Shown here: positions 27,950 to 43,779 of the stretch, piece after piece
How the letters are laid out: the number at the start of each line of letters is the position of its first letter
Numbering within the stretch: position 1 is the first letter of the stretch
Assembly (NCBI GenBank): GCA_964016885.1
Contig: OZ024759.1
Span: 1,005,001-1,069,000 of the forward strand
Origin: Eledone cirrhosa
Lineage: Eukaryota; Mollusca; Cephalopoda; Octopoda; Eledonidae
Length of the DNA: 64,000 bases
Direction: 5' to 3'
Position numbers and translations under genes: made by a program
Notes under the pieces: generated by a model
The model's database searches: none
Seen by the model: the letters and a program-made list of their open reading frames with translations, nothing else
What the model was told of the DNA's origin: nothing

Positions 27950-29845
27950 TAGTAACATGACAAAGTCTATATTAGTAGCATGACAAAGTCTATATTAGTA
28001 ACATGACAGTCTATATTAGTAACATGCCAAAGTCTATATTAGTAGCATGACAAAGTCTATATTAGTAGCATGACACAGTCTATATTAGTAACATGACACA
28101 GTCTATATTAGTAACATGACACAGTCTATATTTGTAGCATGACAAAGTCTATATTAGTAACATGACAAAGTCTATATTAGTAACATGACACAGTCTATAT
28201 TAGTAACATGACAAAGTCTATATTAGTAACATGACAAAGTCTATATTAGTAACATGACACAGTGTATATTAGTAATATGACAGTCTATATTAGTAGCATG
28301 ACAAAGTCTATATTAGTAACATGACAAAGTCTATATTAGTAACATGACACAGTCTATATTAGTAACATGACACAGTCTATATTAGTAACATGACAAAGTC
28401 TATATTAGTAACATGGCAAAGTCTATATTAGTAACATGACAAAGTCTATATTAGTAACATGACAAGGTCTATATTAGTAACATGACACAGTCTATATTAG
28501 TAACATGACAAAGTCTATATTAGTAACATGACACAGTCTATATTAGTAACATGCCAAAGTCTATATTAGTAGCATGACAAAGTCTATATTAGTAGCATGA
28601 CACAGTCTATATTAGTAACATGACACAGTCTATATTAGTAACATGACACAGTCTATATTAGTAGCATGACAAAGTCTATATTAGTAACATGACAAAGTCT
28701 ATATTAGTAACATGAGAAAGTCTATATTAGTACCATGACACAGTCTATATTACTAACATGACAAAGTCTATATTAGTAACATGACAAAGTCTATATTAGT
28801 AACATGACAAAGTCTATATTAGTAACATGACACAGTCTATATTAGTAACATGACAAAGTCTATATTAGTAACATGACACAGTCTATATTAGTAACATGAC
28901 AAAGTCTATATTAGTAGCATGACAAAGTCTATATTAGTAACATGACACAGTCTATATTAGTAACATGACAAAGTCTATATTAGTAACATGACAAAGTCTA
29001 TATTAGTAACATGACAAAGTCTATATTAGTAACATGACTAAGTCTATATTAGTAACATGACACAGTCTATATTAGTAACATGACAGTCTATATTAGTAGC
29101 ATGACAAAGTCTATATTAGTAACATGACAAAGTCTATATTAGTAACATGACACAGTCTATATTAGTAACATGACACAGTGTATATTAGTAACATGACAGT
29201 GTATATTAGTAACATGACAAAGTCTATATTAGTAACATGGCAAAGTCTATGTTAGTAACATGACAAAGTCTATATTAGTAACATGACAGTCTATATTAGT
29301 AACATGACACATTCTATATTAGTAACATGACAACGTCTATATTAGTAGCATGACAAAGTCTATATTAGTAACATGACAGTCTATATTAGTAACATGCCAA
29401 AGTCTATATTAGTAGCATGACAAAGTCTATATTTGTAGCATGACACAGTCTATATTAGTAACATGACACAGTCTATATTAGTAACATGACACAGTCTATA
29501 TTTGTAGCATGACAAAGTCTATATTAGTAACATGACAAAGTCTATATTAGTAACATGACACAGTCTATATTAGTAACATGACAAAGTCTATATTAGTAAC
29601 ATGACAAAGTCTATATTAGTAACATGACACAGTGTATATTAGTAATATGACAGTCTATATTAGTAGCATGACAAAGTCTATATTAGTAACATGACAAAGT
29701 CTATATTAGTAACATGACACAGTCTATATTAGTAACATGACAAAGTCTATATTAGTAACATGACAAGGTCTATATTAGTAACATGACAAAGTCTATATTA
29801 GTAACATGAGAAAGTCTATATTAGTACCATGACACAGTCTATATT
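27950..29845 (+). repeat. 1,895-bp tandem duplication, first copy
   Basis: Tags recur exactly 1,895 bp later: GCCAAAG 28,026 to 29,921; TTTGTAGC 28,131 to 30,026; AATATGAC 28,274 to 30,169; GGCAAAG 28,415 to 30,310; GAGAAAG 28,714 to 30,609; CTATGTT 29,247 to 31,142. The first part of this copy also resembles 12.6-14.0 kb at an offset of 15,292. Confidence 0.93.
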
Positions 29846-31625
29846 ACTAACATGACAAAGTCTATATTAGTAGCATGACAAAGTCTATATTAGTAACATG
29901 ACAGTCTATATTAGTAACATGCCAAAGTCTATATTAGTAGCATGACAAAGTCTATATTAGTAGCATGACACAGTCTATATTAGTAACATGACACAGTCTA
30001 TATTAGTAACATGACACAGTCTATATTTGTAGCATGACAAAGTCTATATTAGTAACATGACAAAGTCTATATTAGTAACATGACACAGTCTATATTAGTA
30101 ACATGACAAAGTCTATATTAGTAACATGACAATGTCTATATTAGTAACATGACACAGTGTATATTAGTAATATGACAGTCTATATTAGTAGCATGACAAA
30201 GTCTATATTAGTAACATGACAAAGTCTATATTAGTAACATGACACAGTCTATATTAGTAACATGACACAGTCTATATTAGTAACATGACAAAGTCTATAT
30301 TAGTAACATGGCAAAGTCTATATTAGTAACATGACAAAGTCTATATTAGTAACATGACAAGGTCTATATTAGTAACATGACACAGTCTATATTAGTAACA
30401 TGACAAAGTCTATATTAGTAACATGACACACTCTATATTAGTAACATGCCAAAGTCTATATTAGTAGCATGACAAAGTCTATATTAGTAGCATGACACAG
30501 TCTATATTAGTAACATGACACAGTCTATATTAGTAACATGACACAGTCTATATTAGTAGCATGACAAAGTCTATATTAGTAACATGACAAAGTCTATATT
30601 AGTAACATGAGAAAGTCTATATTAGTACCATGACACAGTCTATATTACTAACATGACAAAGTCTATATTAGTAACATGACAAAGTCTATATTAGTAACAT
30701 GACAAAGTCTATATTAGTAACATGACACAGTCTATATTAGTAACATGACAAAGTCTATATTAGTAACATGACACAGTCTATATTAGTAACATGACAAAGT
30801 CTATATTAGTAGCATGACAAAGTCTATATTAGTAACATGACACAGTCTATATTAGTAACATGACAAAGTCTATATTAGTAACATGACAAAGTCTATATTA
30901 GTAACATGACAAAGTCTATATTAGTAACATGACTAAGTCTATATTAGTAACATGACACAGTCTATATTAGTAACATGACAGTCTATATTAGTAGCATGAC
31001 AAAGTCTATATTAGTAACATGACAAAGTCTATATTAGTAACATGACACAGTCTATATTAGTAACATGACACAGTGTATATTAGTAACATGACAGTGTATA
31101 TTAGTAACATGACAAAGTCTATATTAGTAACATGGCAAAGTCTATGTTAGTAACATGACAAAGTCTATATTAGTAACATGACAGTCTATATTAGTAACAT
31201 GACACATTCTATATTATTAACATGACAAAGTCTATATTAGTAGCATGACAAAGTCTATATTAGTAACATGACAGTCTATATTAGTAACATGCCAAAGTCT
31301 ATATTAGTAGCATGACAAAGTCTATATTAGTAGCATGACACAGTCTATATTAGTAACATGACACAGTCTATATTAGTAACATGACACAGTCTATATTTGT
31401 AGCATGACAAAGTCTATATTAGTAACATGACAAAGTCTATATTAGTAACATGACACAGTCTATATTAGTAACATGACAAAGTCTATATTAGTAACATGAC
31501 AAAGTCTATATTAGTAACATGACACAGTGTATATTAGTAATATGACAGTCTATATTAGTAGCATGACAAAGTCTATATTAGTAACATGACAAAGTCTATA
31601 TTAATAACATGACACAGTCTATATT
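29845..31625 (+). repeat. 1,895-bp tandem duplication, second copy
   Basis: This follows the first copy directly. Homology fades at about 31,625, where the first copy shows AAGG and GAGAAAG units but this copy continues with ACAG units and GGCAAAG. A new ATTAATAAC change appears near 31,602. Beyond it, 31.1-32.2 kb follows the order of 17.96-19.05 kb (CTATGTT and GACGGTC both at an offset of 13,178). Confidence 0.9.
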
Positions 31626-33172
31626 AGTAACATGACACAGTCTATATTAGTAACATGACACAGTCTATATTAGTAACATGACAAAGTCTATATTAGTAAC
31701 ATGGCAAAGTCTATATTAGTAACATGACAAAGTCTATATTAGTAACATGACAAGGTCTATATTAGTAACATGACACAGTCTATATTAGTAACATGACAAA
31801 GTCTATATTAGTAACATGACACAGTCTATATTAGTAACATGCCAAAGTCTATATTAGTAGCATGACAAAGTCTATATTAGTAGCATGACACAGTCTATAT
31901 TAGTAACATGACACAGTCTATATTAGTAACATGACACAGTCTATATTAGTAGCATGACAAAGTCTATATTAGTAACATGACAAAGTCTATATTAGTAACA
32001 TGAGAAAGTCTATATTAGTAACATGACACAGTCTATATTAGTAACATGACAAAGTCTATATTAGTAACATGACACAGTCTATATTAGTAACATGACACAG
32101 TCTATATTAGTAACATGACAAAGTCTATATTAGTAGCATGACCAAGTCTATATTAGTAACATGACAAAGTCTATATTAGTAACATGACACAGTCTATATT
32201 AGTAACATGACAAAGTCTATATTAGTAACATGACGGTCTATATTAGTAACATGACAGTCTATATTAGTAGCATGACAAAGTCTATATTAGTAACATGACA
32301 CAGTCTATATTAGTAACATGACACAGTCTATATTAGTAACATGACACAGTCTATATTAGTAACATGACAAAGTCTATATTAGTAGCATGACAAAGTCTAT
32401 ATTAGTAACATGACACAGTCTATATTAGTAACATGACACAGTCTATATTAGTAACATGACATAGTCTATATTAGTAACATGACAAAGTCTATATTAGTAG
32501 CATGACACAGTCTAAATTAGTAACATGACACAGTCTATATTAGTAACATGACAGTCTATATTAGTAACATGACACAGTCTATATTAGTAACATGACAAAG
32601 TCTATATTAGTAGTATGACAAAGTCTATATTAGTAACATGACAGTCTATATTAGTAACATGACAAAGTCTATATTAGTAGCATGACAAAGTCTATATTAG
32701 TAGCATGATACAGTCTATATTAGTAACATGACACAGTCTATATCAGTAACATGACACAGTCTATATTAGTAACATGACAAAGTCTATATTAGTAGCATAA
32801 CAAAGTCTATATTAGTAACATGACAAAGTCTATATTAGTAACATGACACAGTCTATATTAGTAACATGACAAAGTCTATATTAGTAACATGACAGTCTAT
32901 ATTAGTAACATGACACAGTCTATATTAGTAACATGACAAAGTCTATATTAGTAACATGACACAGTCTATATTAGTAACATGACACAGTCTATATTAGTAA
33001 CATGACACAGTTTATATTAGTAACATGACAAAGTCTATATTAGTAACATGACAAAGTCTATATTAGTAACATGACAGTCTATATTAGTAACATGACAAAA
33101 TCTATATTAGTAACATGACAGTCTATATTAGTAACATGACAAAGTCTATATTAGTAACATGACAGTCTATAT

Positions 33173-33960
33173 CGTACCATGACACAGTCTATATTAGTAA
33201 CATGACATAGTCTATATTAGTAACATGACAAAGTCTATATTAGTAACATGACAGTCTATATTGTAACATGACACAGTCTATATTAGTAACATGACACAGT
33301 CTATATTAGTAACATGACAGTCTATATTAGTAACATGACACAGTCTATATTAGTAACATGACACAGTCTATATTAGTAACATGACAGTCTATATTAGTAG
33401 CATGGCAATGTCTATATTAGTAACATGACACAGTCTATATTAGTAACAAGACATAGTCTATATTAGTAACATGACATAGTCTATATTAGTAGCATGACAA
33501 AGTCTATATTAGTAACATGACAAAGTCTATATTAGTAACATGACACAGTCTATCTTAGTAACATGACAAAGTCTATATTAGTAACATGACACAGTCTATA
33601 TTAGTAACATGACAAAGTCTATATTAGTAGCATGACAAAGTCTATATTAGTAACATGACACAGTCTATATTAGTAACATGACAAAGTCTATATTAGTAAC
33701 ATGACAAAGTCTATATTAGTAACATGACAAAGTCTATATTAGTAACATGACTAAGTCTATATTAGTAACATGACACAGTCTATATTAGTAACATGACAGT
33801 CTATATTAGTAGCATGACAAAGTCTATATTAGTAACATGACAAAGTCTATATTAGTAACATGACACAGTCTATATTAGTAACATGACACAGTCTATATTA
33901 GTAACATGACAGTCTATATTAGTAACATGACAAAGTCTATATTAGTAACATGGCAAAGTC
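33173..33960 (+). repeat. Core module 1 (ATCGTACC to CTATGTT)
   Basis: First of nine modules in the 33-52 kb domain. Three tags define it: ATCGTACC (C at 33,173), TATCTT at 33,551 and CTATGTT (C at 33,960). The spacings are 378 and 409 bp. Between the first two lie ATTGTAAC, GCATGGCAATG and the AACAAGACATAG unit. Confidence 0.92.
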
Positions 33961-34779
33961 TATGTTAGTAACATGACAAAGTCTATATTAGTAACATGAC
34001 AGTCTATATTAGTAACATGACACATTCTATATTAGTAACATGACAAAGTCTATATTAGTAGCATGACAAAGTCTATATTAGTAACATGACAGTCTATATT
34101 AGTAACATGCCAAAGTCTATATTAGTAGCATGACAAAGTCTATATTAGTAACATGACAAAGTCTATATTAGTAGCATGACAAAGTCTATATTAGTAGCAT
34201 GATACAGTCTATATTATTAACATGACACAGTCTATATTAGTAACATGACACAGTCTATATTAGTAACATGACAAAGTCTATATTAGTAGCATAACAAAGT
34301 CTATATTAGTAACATGACAAAGTCTATATTAGTAACATGACACAGTCTATATTAGTAACATGACAAAGTCTATATTAGTAACATGACAGTCTATATTAGT
34401 AACATGACACAGTCTATATTAGTAACATGACAAAGTATATATTAGTAACATGACACAGTCTATATTAGTAACATGACACAGTCTATATTAGTAACATGAC
34501 ACAGTTGATATTAGTAACATGACAAAGTCTATATTATTAACATGACAAAGTCTATATTAGTAACATGGCAGTCTATATTAGTAACATGACAAAGTCTATA
34601 TTAGTAACATGACACAGTCTATATTAGTAACATGACAAAGACTCTATTAGTAACATGACAAAGTCTATATTAGTAACATGACAGTCTATATTAGTAACAT
34701 GACAAAATCTATATTAGTAACATGACAGTCTATATTAGTAACATGACAAAGTCTATATTAGTAACATGACAGTCTATAT

Positions 34780-35431
34780 CGTACCATGACACAGTCTATA
34801 TTAGTAACATGACATAGTCTATATTAGTAACATGACAGTCTATATTGTAACATGACACAGTCTATATTAGTAACATGACACAGTCTATATTAGTAACATG
34901 ACAGTCTATATTAGTAACATGACACAGTCTATATTAGTAACATGACACAGTCTATATTAGTAGCATGACAAAGTCTATATTAGTAACATGACAAAGTCTA
35001 TATTAGTAACATGACACAGTCTATCTTAGTAACATGACAAAGTCTATATTAGTAACATGACACAGTCTATATTAGTAACATGACAAAGTCTATATTAGTA
35101 GCATGACAAAGTCTATATTAGTAACATGACACAGTCTATATTAGTAACATGACAAAGTCTATATTAGTAACATGACAAAGTCTATATTAGTAACATGACA
35201 AAGTCTATATTAGTAACATGACTAAGTCTATATTAGTAACATGACACAGTCTATATTAGTAACATGACAGTCTATATTAGTAGCATGACAAAGTCTATAT
35301 TAGTAACATGACAAAGTCTATATTAGTAACATGACACAGTCTATATTAGTAACATGACACAGTGTATATTAGTAACATGACAGTGTATATTAGTAACATG
35401 ACAAAGTCTATATTAGTAACATGGCAAAGTC
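34780..35431 (+). repeat. Core module 2, shortened by 136 bp
   Basis: ATCGTACC at 34,780, TATCTT at 35,022 and CTATGTT at 35,431. The second spacing is 409 bp but the first is only 242, because the string with GCATGGCAATG and AACAAGAC is missing. 136 bp corresponds to six units (two 21-bp short or several 22/23-bp units in combination). Confidence 0.9.
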
Positions 35432-38400
35432 TATGTTAGTAACATGACAAAGTCTATATTAGTAACATGACAGTCTATATTAGTAACATGACACATTCTA
35501 TATTAGTAACATGACAAAGTCTATATTAGTAGCATGACAAAGTCTATATTAGTAACATGACAGTCTATATTAGTAACATGCCAAAGTCTATATTAGTAGC
35601 ATGACAAAGTCTATATTAGTAGCATGACACAGTCTATATTAGTAACATGACACAGTCTATATTAGTAACATGACACAGTCTATATTTGTAGCATGACAAA
35701 GTCTATATTAGTAACATGACAAAGTCTATATTAGTAACATGACACAGTCTATATTAGTAACATGACAAAGTCTATATTAGTAACATGACAAAGTCTATAT
35801 TAGTAACATGACACAGTGTATATTAGTAACATGACACAGTCTATATTAGTAACATGACAGTCTATATTAGTAGCATGACAAAGTCTATATTAGTAACATT
35901 ACAAAGTCTATATTAGTAACATGACACAGTCTATATTAGTAACATGACACAGTCTATATTAGTAACATGACAGTCTATATTAGTAACATGACAAAGTCTA
36001 TATTATATAACATGGCAAAGTCTATGTTAGTAACATGACAAAGTCTATATTAGTAACATGACAGTCTATATTAGTAACATGACACATTCTATATTAGTAA
36101 CATGACAAAGTCTATATTAGTAGCATGACAAAGTCTATATTAGTAACATGACAGTCTATATTAGTAACATGCCAAAGTCTATATTAGTAGCATGACAAAG
36201 TCTATATTAGTAACATGACAAAGTCTATATTAGTAGCATGACAAAGTCTATATTAGTAGCATGATACAGTCTATATTAGTAACATGACACAGTCTATATT
36301 AGTAACATGACACAGTCTATATTAGTAACATGACAAAGTCTATATTAGTAGCATAACAAAGTCTATATTAGTAACATGACAAAGTCTATATTAGTAACAT
36401 GACACAGTCTATATTAGTAACATGACAAAGTCTATATTAGTAACATGACAGTCTATATTAGTAACATGACACAGTCTATATTAGTAACATGACAAAGTCT
36501 ATATTAGTAACATGACACAGTCTATATTAGTAACATGACACAGTCTATATTAGTAACATGACACAGTTTATATTAGTAACATGACAAAGTCTATATTATT
36601 AACATGACAAAGTCTATATTAGTAACATGGCAGTCTATATTAGTAACATGACAAAGTCTATATTAGTAACATGACACAGTCTATATTAGTAACATGACAA
36701 AGACTCTATTAGTAACATGACAAAGTCTATATTAGTAACATGACAGTCTATATTAGTAACATGACAAAATCTATATTAGTAACATGACAGTCTATATTAG
36801 TAACATGACAAAGTCTATATTAGTAACATGACAAAGTCTATATTAGTAACATGACAGTCTATATCGTACCATGACACAGTCTATATTAGTAACATGACAT
36901 AGTCTATATTAGTAACATGACAAAGTCTATATTAGTAACATGACAGTCTATATTGTAACATGACACAGTCTATATTAGTAACATGACACAGTCTATATTA
37001 GTAACATGACAGTCTATATTAGTAACATGACACAGTCTATATTAGTAACATGACACAGTCTATATTAGTAACATGACAGTCTATATTAGTAGCATGGCAA
37101 TGTCTATATTAGTAACATGACACAGTCTATATTAGTAACAAGACATAGTCTATATTAGTAACATGACATAGTCTATATTAGTAGCATGACAAAGTCTATA
37201 TTAGTAACATGACAAAGTCTATATTAGTAACATGACACAGTCTATCTTAGTAACATGACAAAGTCTATATTAGTAACATGACACAGTCTATATTAGTAAC
37301 ATGACAAAGTCTATATTAGTAGCATGACAAAGTCTATATTAGTAACATGACACAGTCTATATTAGTAACATGACAAAGTCTATATTAGTAACATGACAAA
37401 GTCTATATTAGTAACATGACAAAGTCTATATTAGTAACATGACTAAGTCTATATTAGTAACATGACACAGTCTATATTAGTAACATGACAGTCTATATTA
37501 GTAGCATGACAAAGTCTATATTAGTAACATGACAAAGTCTATATTAGTAACATGACACAGTCTATATTAGTAACATGACACAGTGTATATTAGTAACATG
37601 ACAGTTTATATTAGTAACATGACAAAGTCTATATTAGTAACATGGCAAAGTCTATGTTAGTAACATGACAAAGTCTATATTAGTAACATGACAGTCTATA
37701 TTAGTAACATGACACATTCTATATTAGTAACATGACAAAGTCTATATTAGTAGCATGACAAAGTCTATATTAGTAACATGACAGTCTATATTAGTAACAT
37801 GCCAAAGTCTATATTAGTAGCATGACAAAGTCTATATTAGTAGCATGACAGTCTATATTAGTAACATGACACAGTCTATATTAGTAACATGACACAGTCT
37901 ATATTTGTAGCATGACAAAGTCTATATTAGTAACATGACAAAGTCTATATTAGTAACATGACACAGTCTATATTAGTAACATGACAAAGTCTATATTAGT
38001 AACATGACAAAGTGTATATTAGTAACATGACACAGTGTATATTAGTAATATGACAGTCTATATTAGTAGCATGACAAAGTCTATATTAGTAACATGACAA
38101 AGTCTATATTAGTAACATGACACAGTCTATATTAGTAACATGACACAGTCTATATTAGTAACATGACACAGTCTATATTAGTAACATGACAAAGTCTATA
38201 TTAGTAACATGGCAAAGTCTATATTAGTAACATGACAAAGTCTATATTAGTAACATGACAAGGTCTATATTAGTAACATGACACAGTCTATATTAGTAAC
38301 ATGACAAAGTCTATATTAGTAACATGACACAGTCTATATTTGTAACATGCCAAAGTCTGTATTAGTAGCATGACAAAGTCTATATTAGTAGCATGACACA

Positions 38401-39330
38401 GTCTATATTAGTAACATGACACAGTCTATATTAGTAACATGACACAGTCTATATTAGTAGCATGACAAAGTCTATATTAGTAACATGCCAAAGTCTATAT
38501 TAGTAACATGAGAAAGTCTATATTAGTAACATGACACAGTCTATATTAGTAACATGACAAAGTCTATATTAGTAACATGACACAGTCTATATTAGTAACA
38601 TGACACAGTCTATATTAGTAACATGACAAAGTCTATATTAGTAGCATGACCAAGTCTATATTAGTAACATGACAAAGTCTATATTAGTAACATGACACAG
38701 TCTATATTAGTAACATGACAAAGTCTATATTAGTAACATGACGGTCTATATTAGTAACATGACAGTCTATATTAGTAGCATGACAAAGTCTATATTAGTA
38801 ACATGACACAGTCTATATTAGTAACATGACACAGTCTATATTAGTAACATGACACAGTCTATATTAGTAACATGACAAAGTCTATATTAGTAGCATGACA
38901 AAGTCTATATTAGTAACATGACACAGTCTATATTAGTAACATGACACAGTCTATATTAGTAACATGACATAGTCTATATTAGTAACATGACAAAGTCTAT
39001 ATTAGTAGCATGACACAGTCTAAATTAGTAACATGACACAGTCTATATTAGTAACATGACAGTCTATATTAGTAACATGACACAGTCTATATTAGTAACA
39101 TGACAAAGTCTATATTAGTAGTATGACAAAGTCTATATTAGTAACATGACAGTCTATATTAGTAACATGACAAAGTCTATATTAGTAGCATGACAAAGTC
39201 TATATTAGTAGCATGATACAGTCTTTATTAGTAACATGACACAGTCTATATTAGTAACATGACACAGTCTATATTAGTAACATGACAAAGTCTATATTAG
39301 TAGCATGACAGTCTATATTGTAACATGACA
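34800..39330 (+). repeat. ~4.5-kb tandem duplication, first copy
   Basis: Tags recur 4,562 bp later in the left part (TATCTT 35,022 to 39,584; CTATGTT 35,431 to 39,993), 4,561 for CTATGTT 36,022 to 40,583, 4,517 in the middle (ATCGTACC 36,865 to 41,382; CTATGTT 37,652 to 42,169) and 4,494 at the right (GACGGTC 38,740 to 43,234; TAAATT 39,021 to 43,515). The steps of 44-45 and 23 bp are losses of two and one units. An odd unit with TATTATATAAC occurs only in this copy, near 36,001. Confidence 0.93.
36865..37652 (+). repeat. Core module 3
   Basis: ATCGTACC at 36,865, TATCTT at 37,243 and CTATGTT at 37,652, with the full 378 and 409 bp spacings. Its direct sister by duplication is module 5. Confidence 0.92.
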
Positions 39331-39583
39331 CAGTCTATATTAGTAACATGACACAGTCTATATTAGTAACATGACATAGTCTATATTAGTAACATGACAG
39401 TCTATATTGTAACATGACACAGTCTATATTAGTAACATGACACAGTCTATATTAGTAACATGACAGTCTATATTAGTAACATGACACAGTCTATATTAGT
39501 AACATGACACAGTCTATATTAGTAGCATGACAAAGTCTATATTAGTAACATGACAAAGTCTATATTAGTAACATGACACAGTC

Positions 39584-39993
39584 TATCTTAGTAACATGAC
39601 AAAGTCTATATTAGTAACATGACACAGTCTATATTAGTAACATGACAAAGTCTATATTAGTAGCATGACAAAGTCTATATTAGTAACATGACACAGTCTA
39701 TATTAGTAACATGACAAAGTCTATATTAGTAACATGACAAAGTCTATATTAGTAACATGACAAAGTCTATATTAGTAACATGACTAAGTCTATATTAGTA
39801 ACATGACACAGTCTATATTAGTAACATGACAGTCTATATTAGTAGCATGACAAAGTCTATATTAGTAACATGACAAAGTCTATATTAGTAACATGACACA
39901 GTCTATATTAGTAACATGACACAGTGTATATTAGTAACATGACAGTGTATATTAGTAACATGACAAAGTCTATATTAGTAACATGGCAAAGTC
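39584..39993 (+). repeat. Core module 4, lacking ATCGTACC
   Basis: TATCTT at 39,584 and CTATGTT at 39,993 keep the 409-bp spacing. The upstream part has the same missing GCATGGCAATG string as module 2, as expected of its duplicate, and the ATCGTACC unit itself is lost at the duplication junction. Confidence 0.88.
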
Positions 39994-41381
39994 TATGTTA
40001 GTAACATGACAAAGTCTATATTAGTAACATGACAGTCTATATTAGTAACATGACACATTCTATATTAGTAACATGACAAAGTCTATATTAGTAGCATGAC
40101 AAAGTCTATATTAGTAACATGACAGTCTATATTAGTAACATGCCAAAGTCTATATTAGTAGCATGACAAAGTCTATATTAGTAGCATGACACAGTCTATA
40201 TTAGTAACATGACACAGTCTATATTAGTAACATGACACAGTCTATATTTGTAGCATGACAAAGTCTATATTAGTAACATGACAAAGTCTATATTAGTAAC
40301 ATGACACAGTCTATATTAGTAACATGACAAAGTCTATATTAGTAACATGACAAAGTCTATATTAGTAACATGACACAGTGTATATTAGTAACATGACACA
40401 GTCTATATTAGTAACATGACAGTCTATATTAGTAGCATGACAAAGTCTATATTAGTAACATGACAAAGTCTATATTAGTAACATGACACAGTCTATATTA
40501 GTAACATGACACAGTCTATATTAGTAACATGACAGTCTATATTAGTAACATGACAAAGTCTATATTAGTAACATGGCAAAGTCTATGTTAGTAACATGAC
40601 AAAGTCTATATTAGTAACATGACAGTCTATATTAGTAACATGACACATTCTATATTAGTAACATGACAAAGTCTATATTAGTAGCATGACAAAGTCTATA
40701 TTAGTAACATGACAGTCTATATTAGTAACATGCCAAAGTCTATATTAGTAGCATGACAAAGTCTATATTAGTAACATGACAAAGTCTATATTAGTAGCAT
40801 GACAAAGTCTATATTAGTAGCATGATACAGTCTATATTAGTAACATGACACAGTCTATATTAGTAACATGACACAGTCTATATTAGTAACATGACAAAGT
40901 CTATATTAGTAGCATAACAAAGTCTATATTAGTAACATGACAAAGTCTATATTAGTAACATGACACAGTCTATATTAGTAACATGACAAAGTCTATATTA
41001 GTAACATGACAGTCTATATTAGTAACATGACACAGTCTATATTAGTAACATGACAAAGTCTATATTAGTAACATGACACAGTCTATATTAGTAACATGAC
41101 ACAGTCTATATTAGTAACATGACACAGTTTATATTAGTAACATGACAAAGTCTATATTATTAACATGACAAAGTCTATATTAGTAACATGGCAGTCTATA
41201 TTAGTAACATGACAAAGTCTATATTAGTAACATGACACAGTCTATATTAGTAACATGACAAAGACTCTATTAGTAACATGACAAAGTCTATATTAGTAAC
41301 ATGACAGTCTATATTAGTAACATGAGAAAATCTATATTAGTAACATGACAAAGTCTATATTAGTAACATGACAGTCTATAT

Positions 41382-42169
41382 CGTACCATGACACAGTCTA
41401 TATTAGTAACATGACATAGTCTATATTAGTAACATGACAAAGTCTATATTAGTAACATGACAGTCTATATTGTAACATGACACAGTCTATATTAGTAACA
41501 TGACACAGTCTATATTAGTAACATGACAGTCTATATTAGTAACATGACACAGTCTATATTAGTAACATGACACAGTCTATATTAGTAACATGACAGTCTA
41601 TATTAGTAGCATGGCAATGTCTATATTAGTAACATGACACAGTCTATATTAGTAACAAGACATAGTCTATATTAGTAACATGACATAGTCTATATTAGTA
41701 GCATGACAAAGTCTATATTAGTAACATGACAAAGTCTATATTAGTAACATGACACAGTCTATCTTAGTAACATGACAAAGTCTATATTAGTAACATGACA
41801 CAGTCTATATTAGTAACATGACAAAGTCTATATTAGTAGCATGACAAAGTCTATATTAGTAACATGACACAGTCTATATTAGTAACATGACAAAGTCTAT
41901 ATTAGTAACATGACAAAGTCTATATTAGTAACATGACAAAGTCTATATTAGTAACATGACTAAGTCTATATTAGTAACATGACACAGTCTATATTAGTAA
42001 CATGACAGTCTATATTAGTAGCATGACAAAGTCTATATTAGTAACATGACAAAGTCTATATTAGTAACATGACACAGTCTATATTAGTAACATGACACAG
42101 TGTATATTAGTAACATGACAGTGTATATTAGTAACATGACAAAGTCTATATTAGTAACATGGCAAAGTC
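41382..42169 (+). repeat. Core module 5
   Basis: ATCGTACC at 41,382, TATCTT at 41,760 and CTATGTT at 42,169, with full spacings. A GAGAAAATC unit just upstream (near 41,334) replaces the GACAAAATC unit seen in most other modules. Confidence 0.92.
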
Positions 42170-43779
42170 TATGTTAGTAACATGACAAAGTCTATATTAG
42201 TAACATGACAGTCTATATTAGTAACATGACACATTCTATATTAGTAACATGACAAAGTCTATATTAGTAGCATGACAAAGTCTATATTAGTAACATGACA
42301 GTCTATATTAGTAACATGCCAAAGTCTATATTAGTAGCATGACAAAGTCTATATTAGTAGCATGACAGTCTATATTAGTAACATGACACAGTCTATATTA
42401 GTAACATGACACAGTCTATATTTGTAGCATGACAAAGTCTATATTAGTAACATGACAAAGTCTATATTAGTAACATGACACAGTCTATATTAGTAACATG
42501 ACAAAGTCTATATTAGTAACATGACAAAGTGTATATTAGTAACATGACACAGTGTATATTAGTAATATGACAGTCTATATTAGTAGCATGACAAAGTCTA
42601 TATTAGTAACATGACAAAGTCTATATTAGTAACATGACACAGTCTATATTAGTAACATGACACAGTCTATATTAGTAACATGACACAGTCTATATTAGTA
42701 ACATGACAAAGTCTATATTAGTAACATGGCAAAGTCTATATTAGTAACATGACAAAGTCTATATTAGTAACATGACAAGGTCTATATTAGTAACATGACA
42801 CAGTCTATATTAGTAACATGACAAAGTCTATATTAGTAACATGACACAGTCTATATTAGTAACATGCCAAAGTCTATATTAGTAGCATGACAAAGTCTAT
42901 ATTAGTAGCATGACACAGTCTATATTAGTAACATGACACAGTCTATATTAGTAACATGACACAGTCTATATTAGTAGCATGACAAAGTCTATATTAGTAA
43001 CATGCCAAAGTCTATATTAGTAACATGAGAAAGTCTATATTAGTAACATGACACAGTCTATATTAGTAACATGACAAAGTCTATATTAGTAACATGACAC
43101 AGTCTATATTAGTAACATGACAAAGTCTATATTAGTAGCATGACCAAGTCTATATTAGTAACATGACAACGTCTATATTAGTAACATGACACAGTCTATA
43201 TTAGTAACATGACAAAGTCTATATTAGTAACATGACGGTCTATATTAGTAACATGACAGTCTATATTAGTAGCATGACAAAGTCTATATTAGTAACATGA
43301 CACAGTCTATATTAGTAACATGACACAGTCTATATTAGTAACATGACACAGTCTATATTAGTAACATGACAAAGTCTATATTAGTAGCATGACAAAGTCT
43401 ATATTAGTAACATGACACAGTCTATATTAGTAACATGACACAGTCTATATTAGTAACATGACATAGTCTATATTAGTAACATGACAAAGTCTATATTAGT
43501 AGCATGACACAGTCTAAATTAGTAACATGACACAGTCTATATTAGTAACATGACAGTCTATATTAGTAACATGACACAGTCTATATTAGTAACATGACAA
43601 AGTCTATATTAGTAGTATGACAAAGTCTATATTAGTAACATGACAGTCTATATTAGTAACATGACAAAGTCTATATTAGTAGCATGACAAAGTCTATATT
43701 AGTAGCATGATACAGTCTTTATTAGTAACATGACACAGTCTATATTAGTAACATGACACAGTCTATATTAGTAACATGA

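Noticed and set aside
35999..36022. TATTATATAAC unit as a possible insertion site of a small element
   Set aside because: It is only a one-base length change within one monomer, with no element or target-site duplication beside it.
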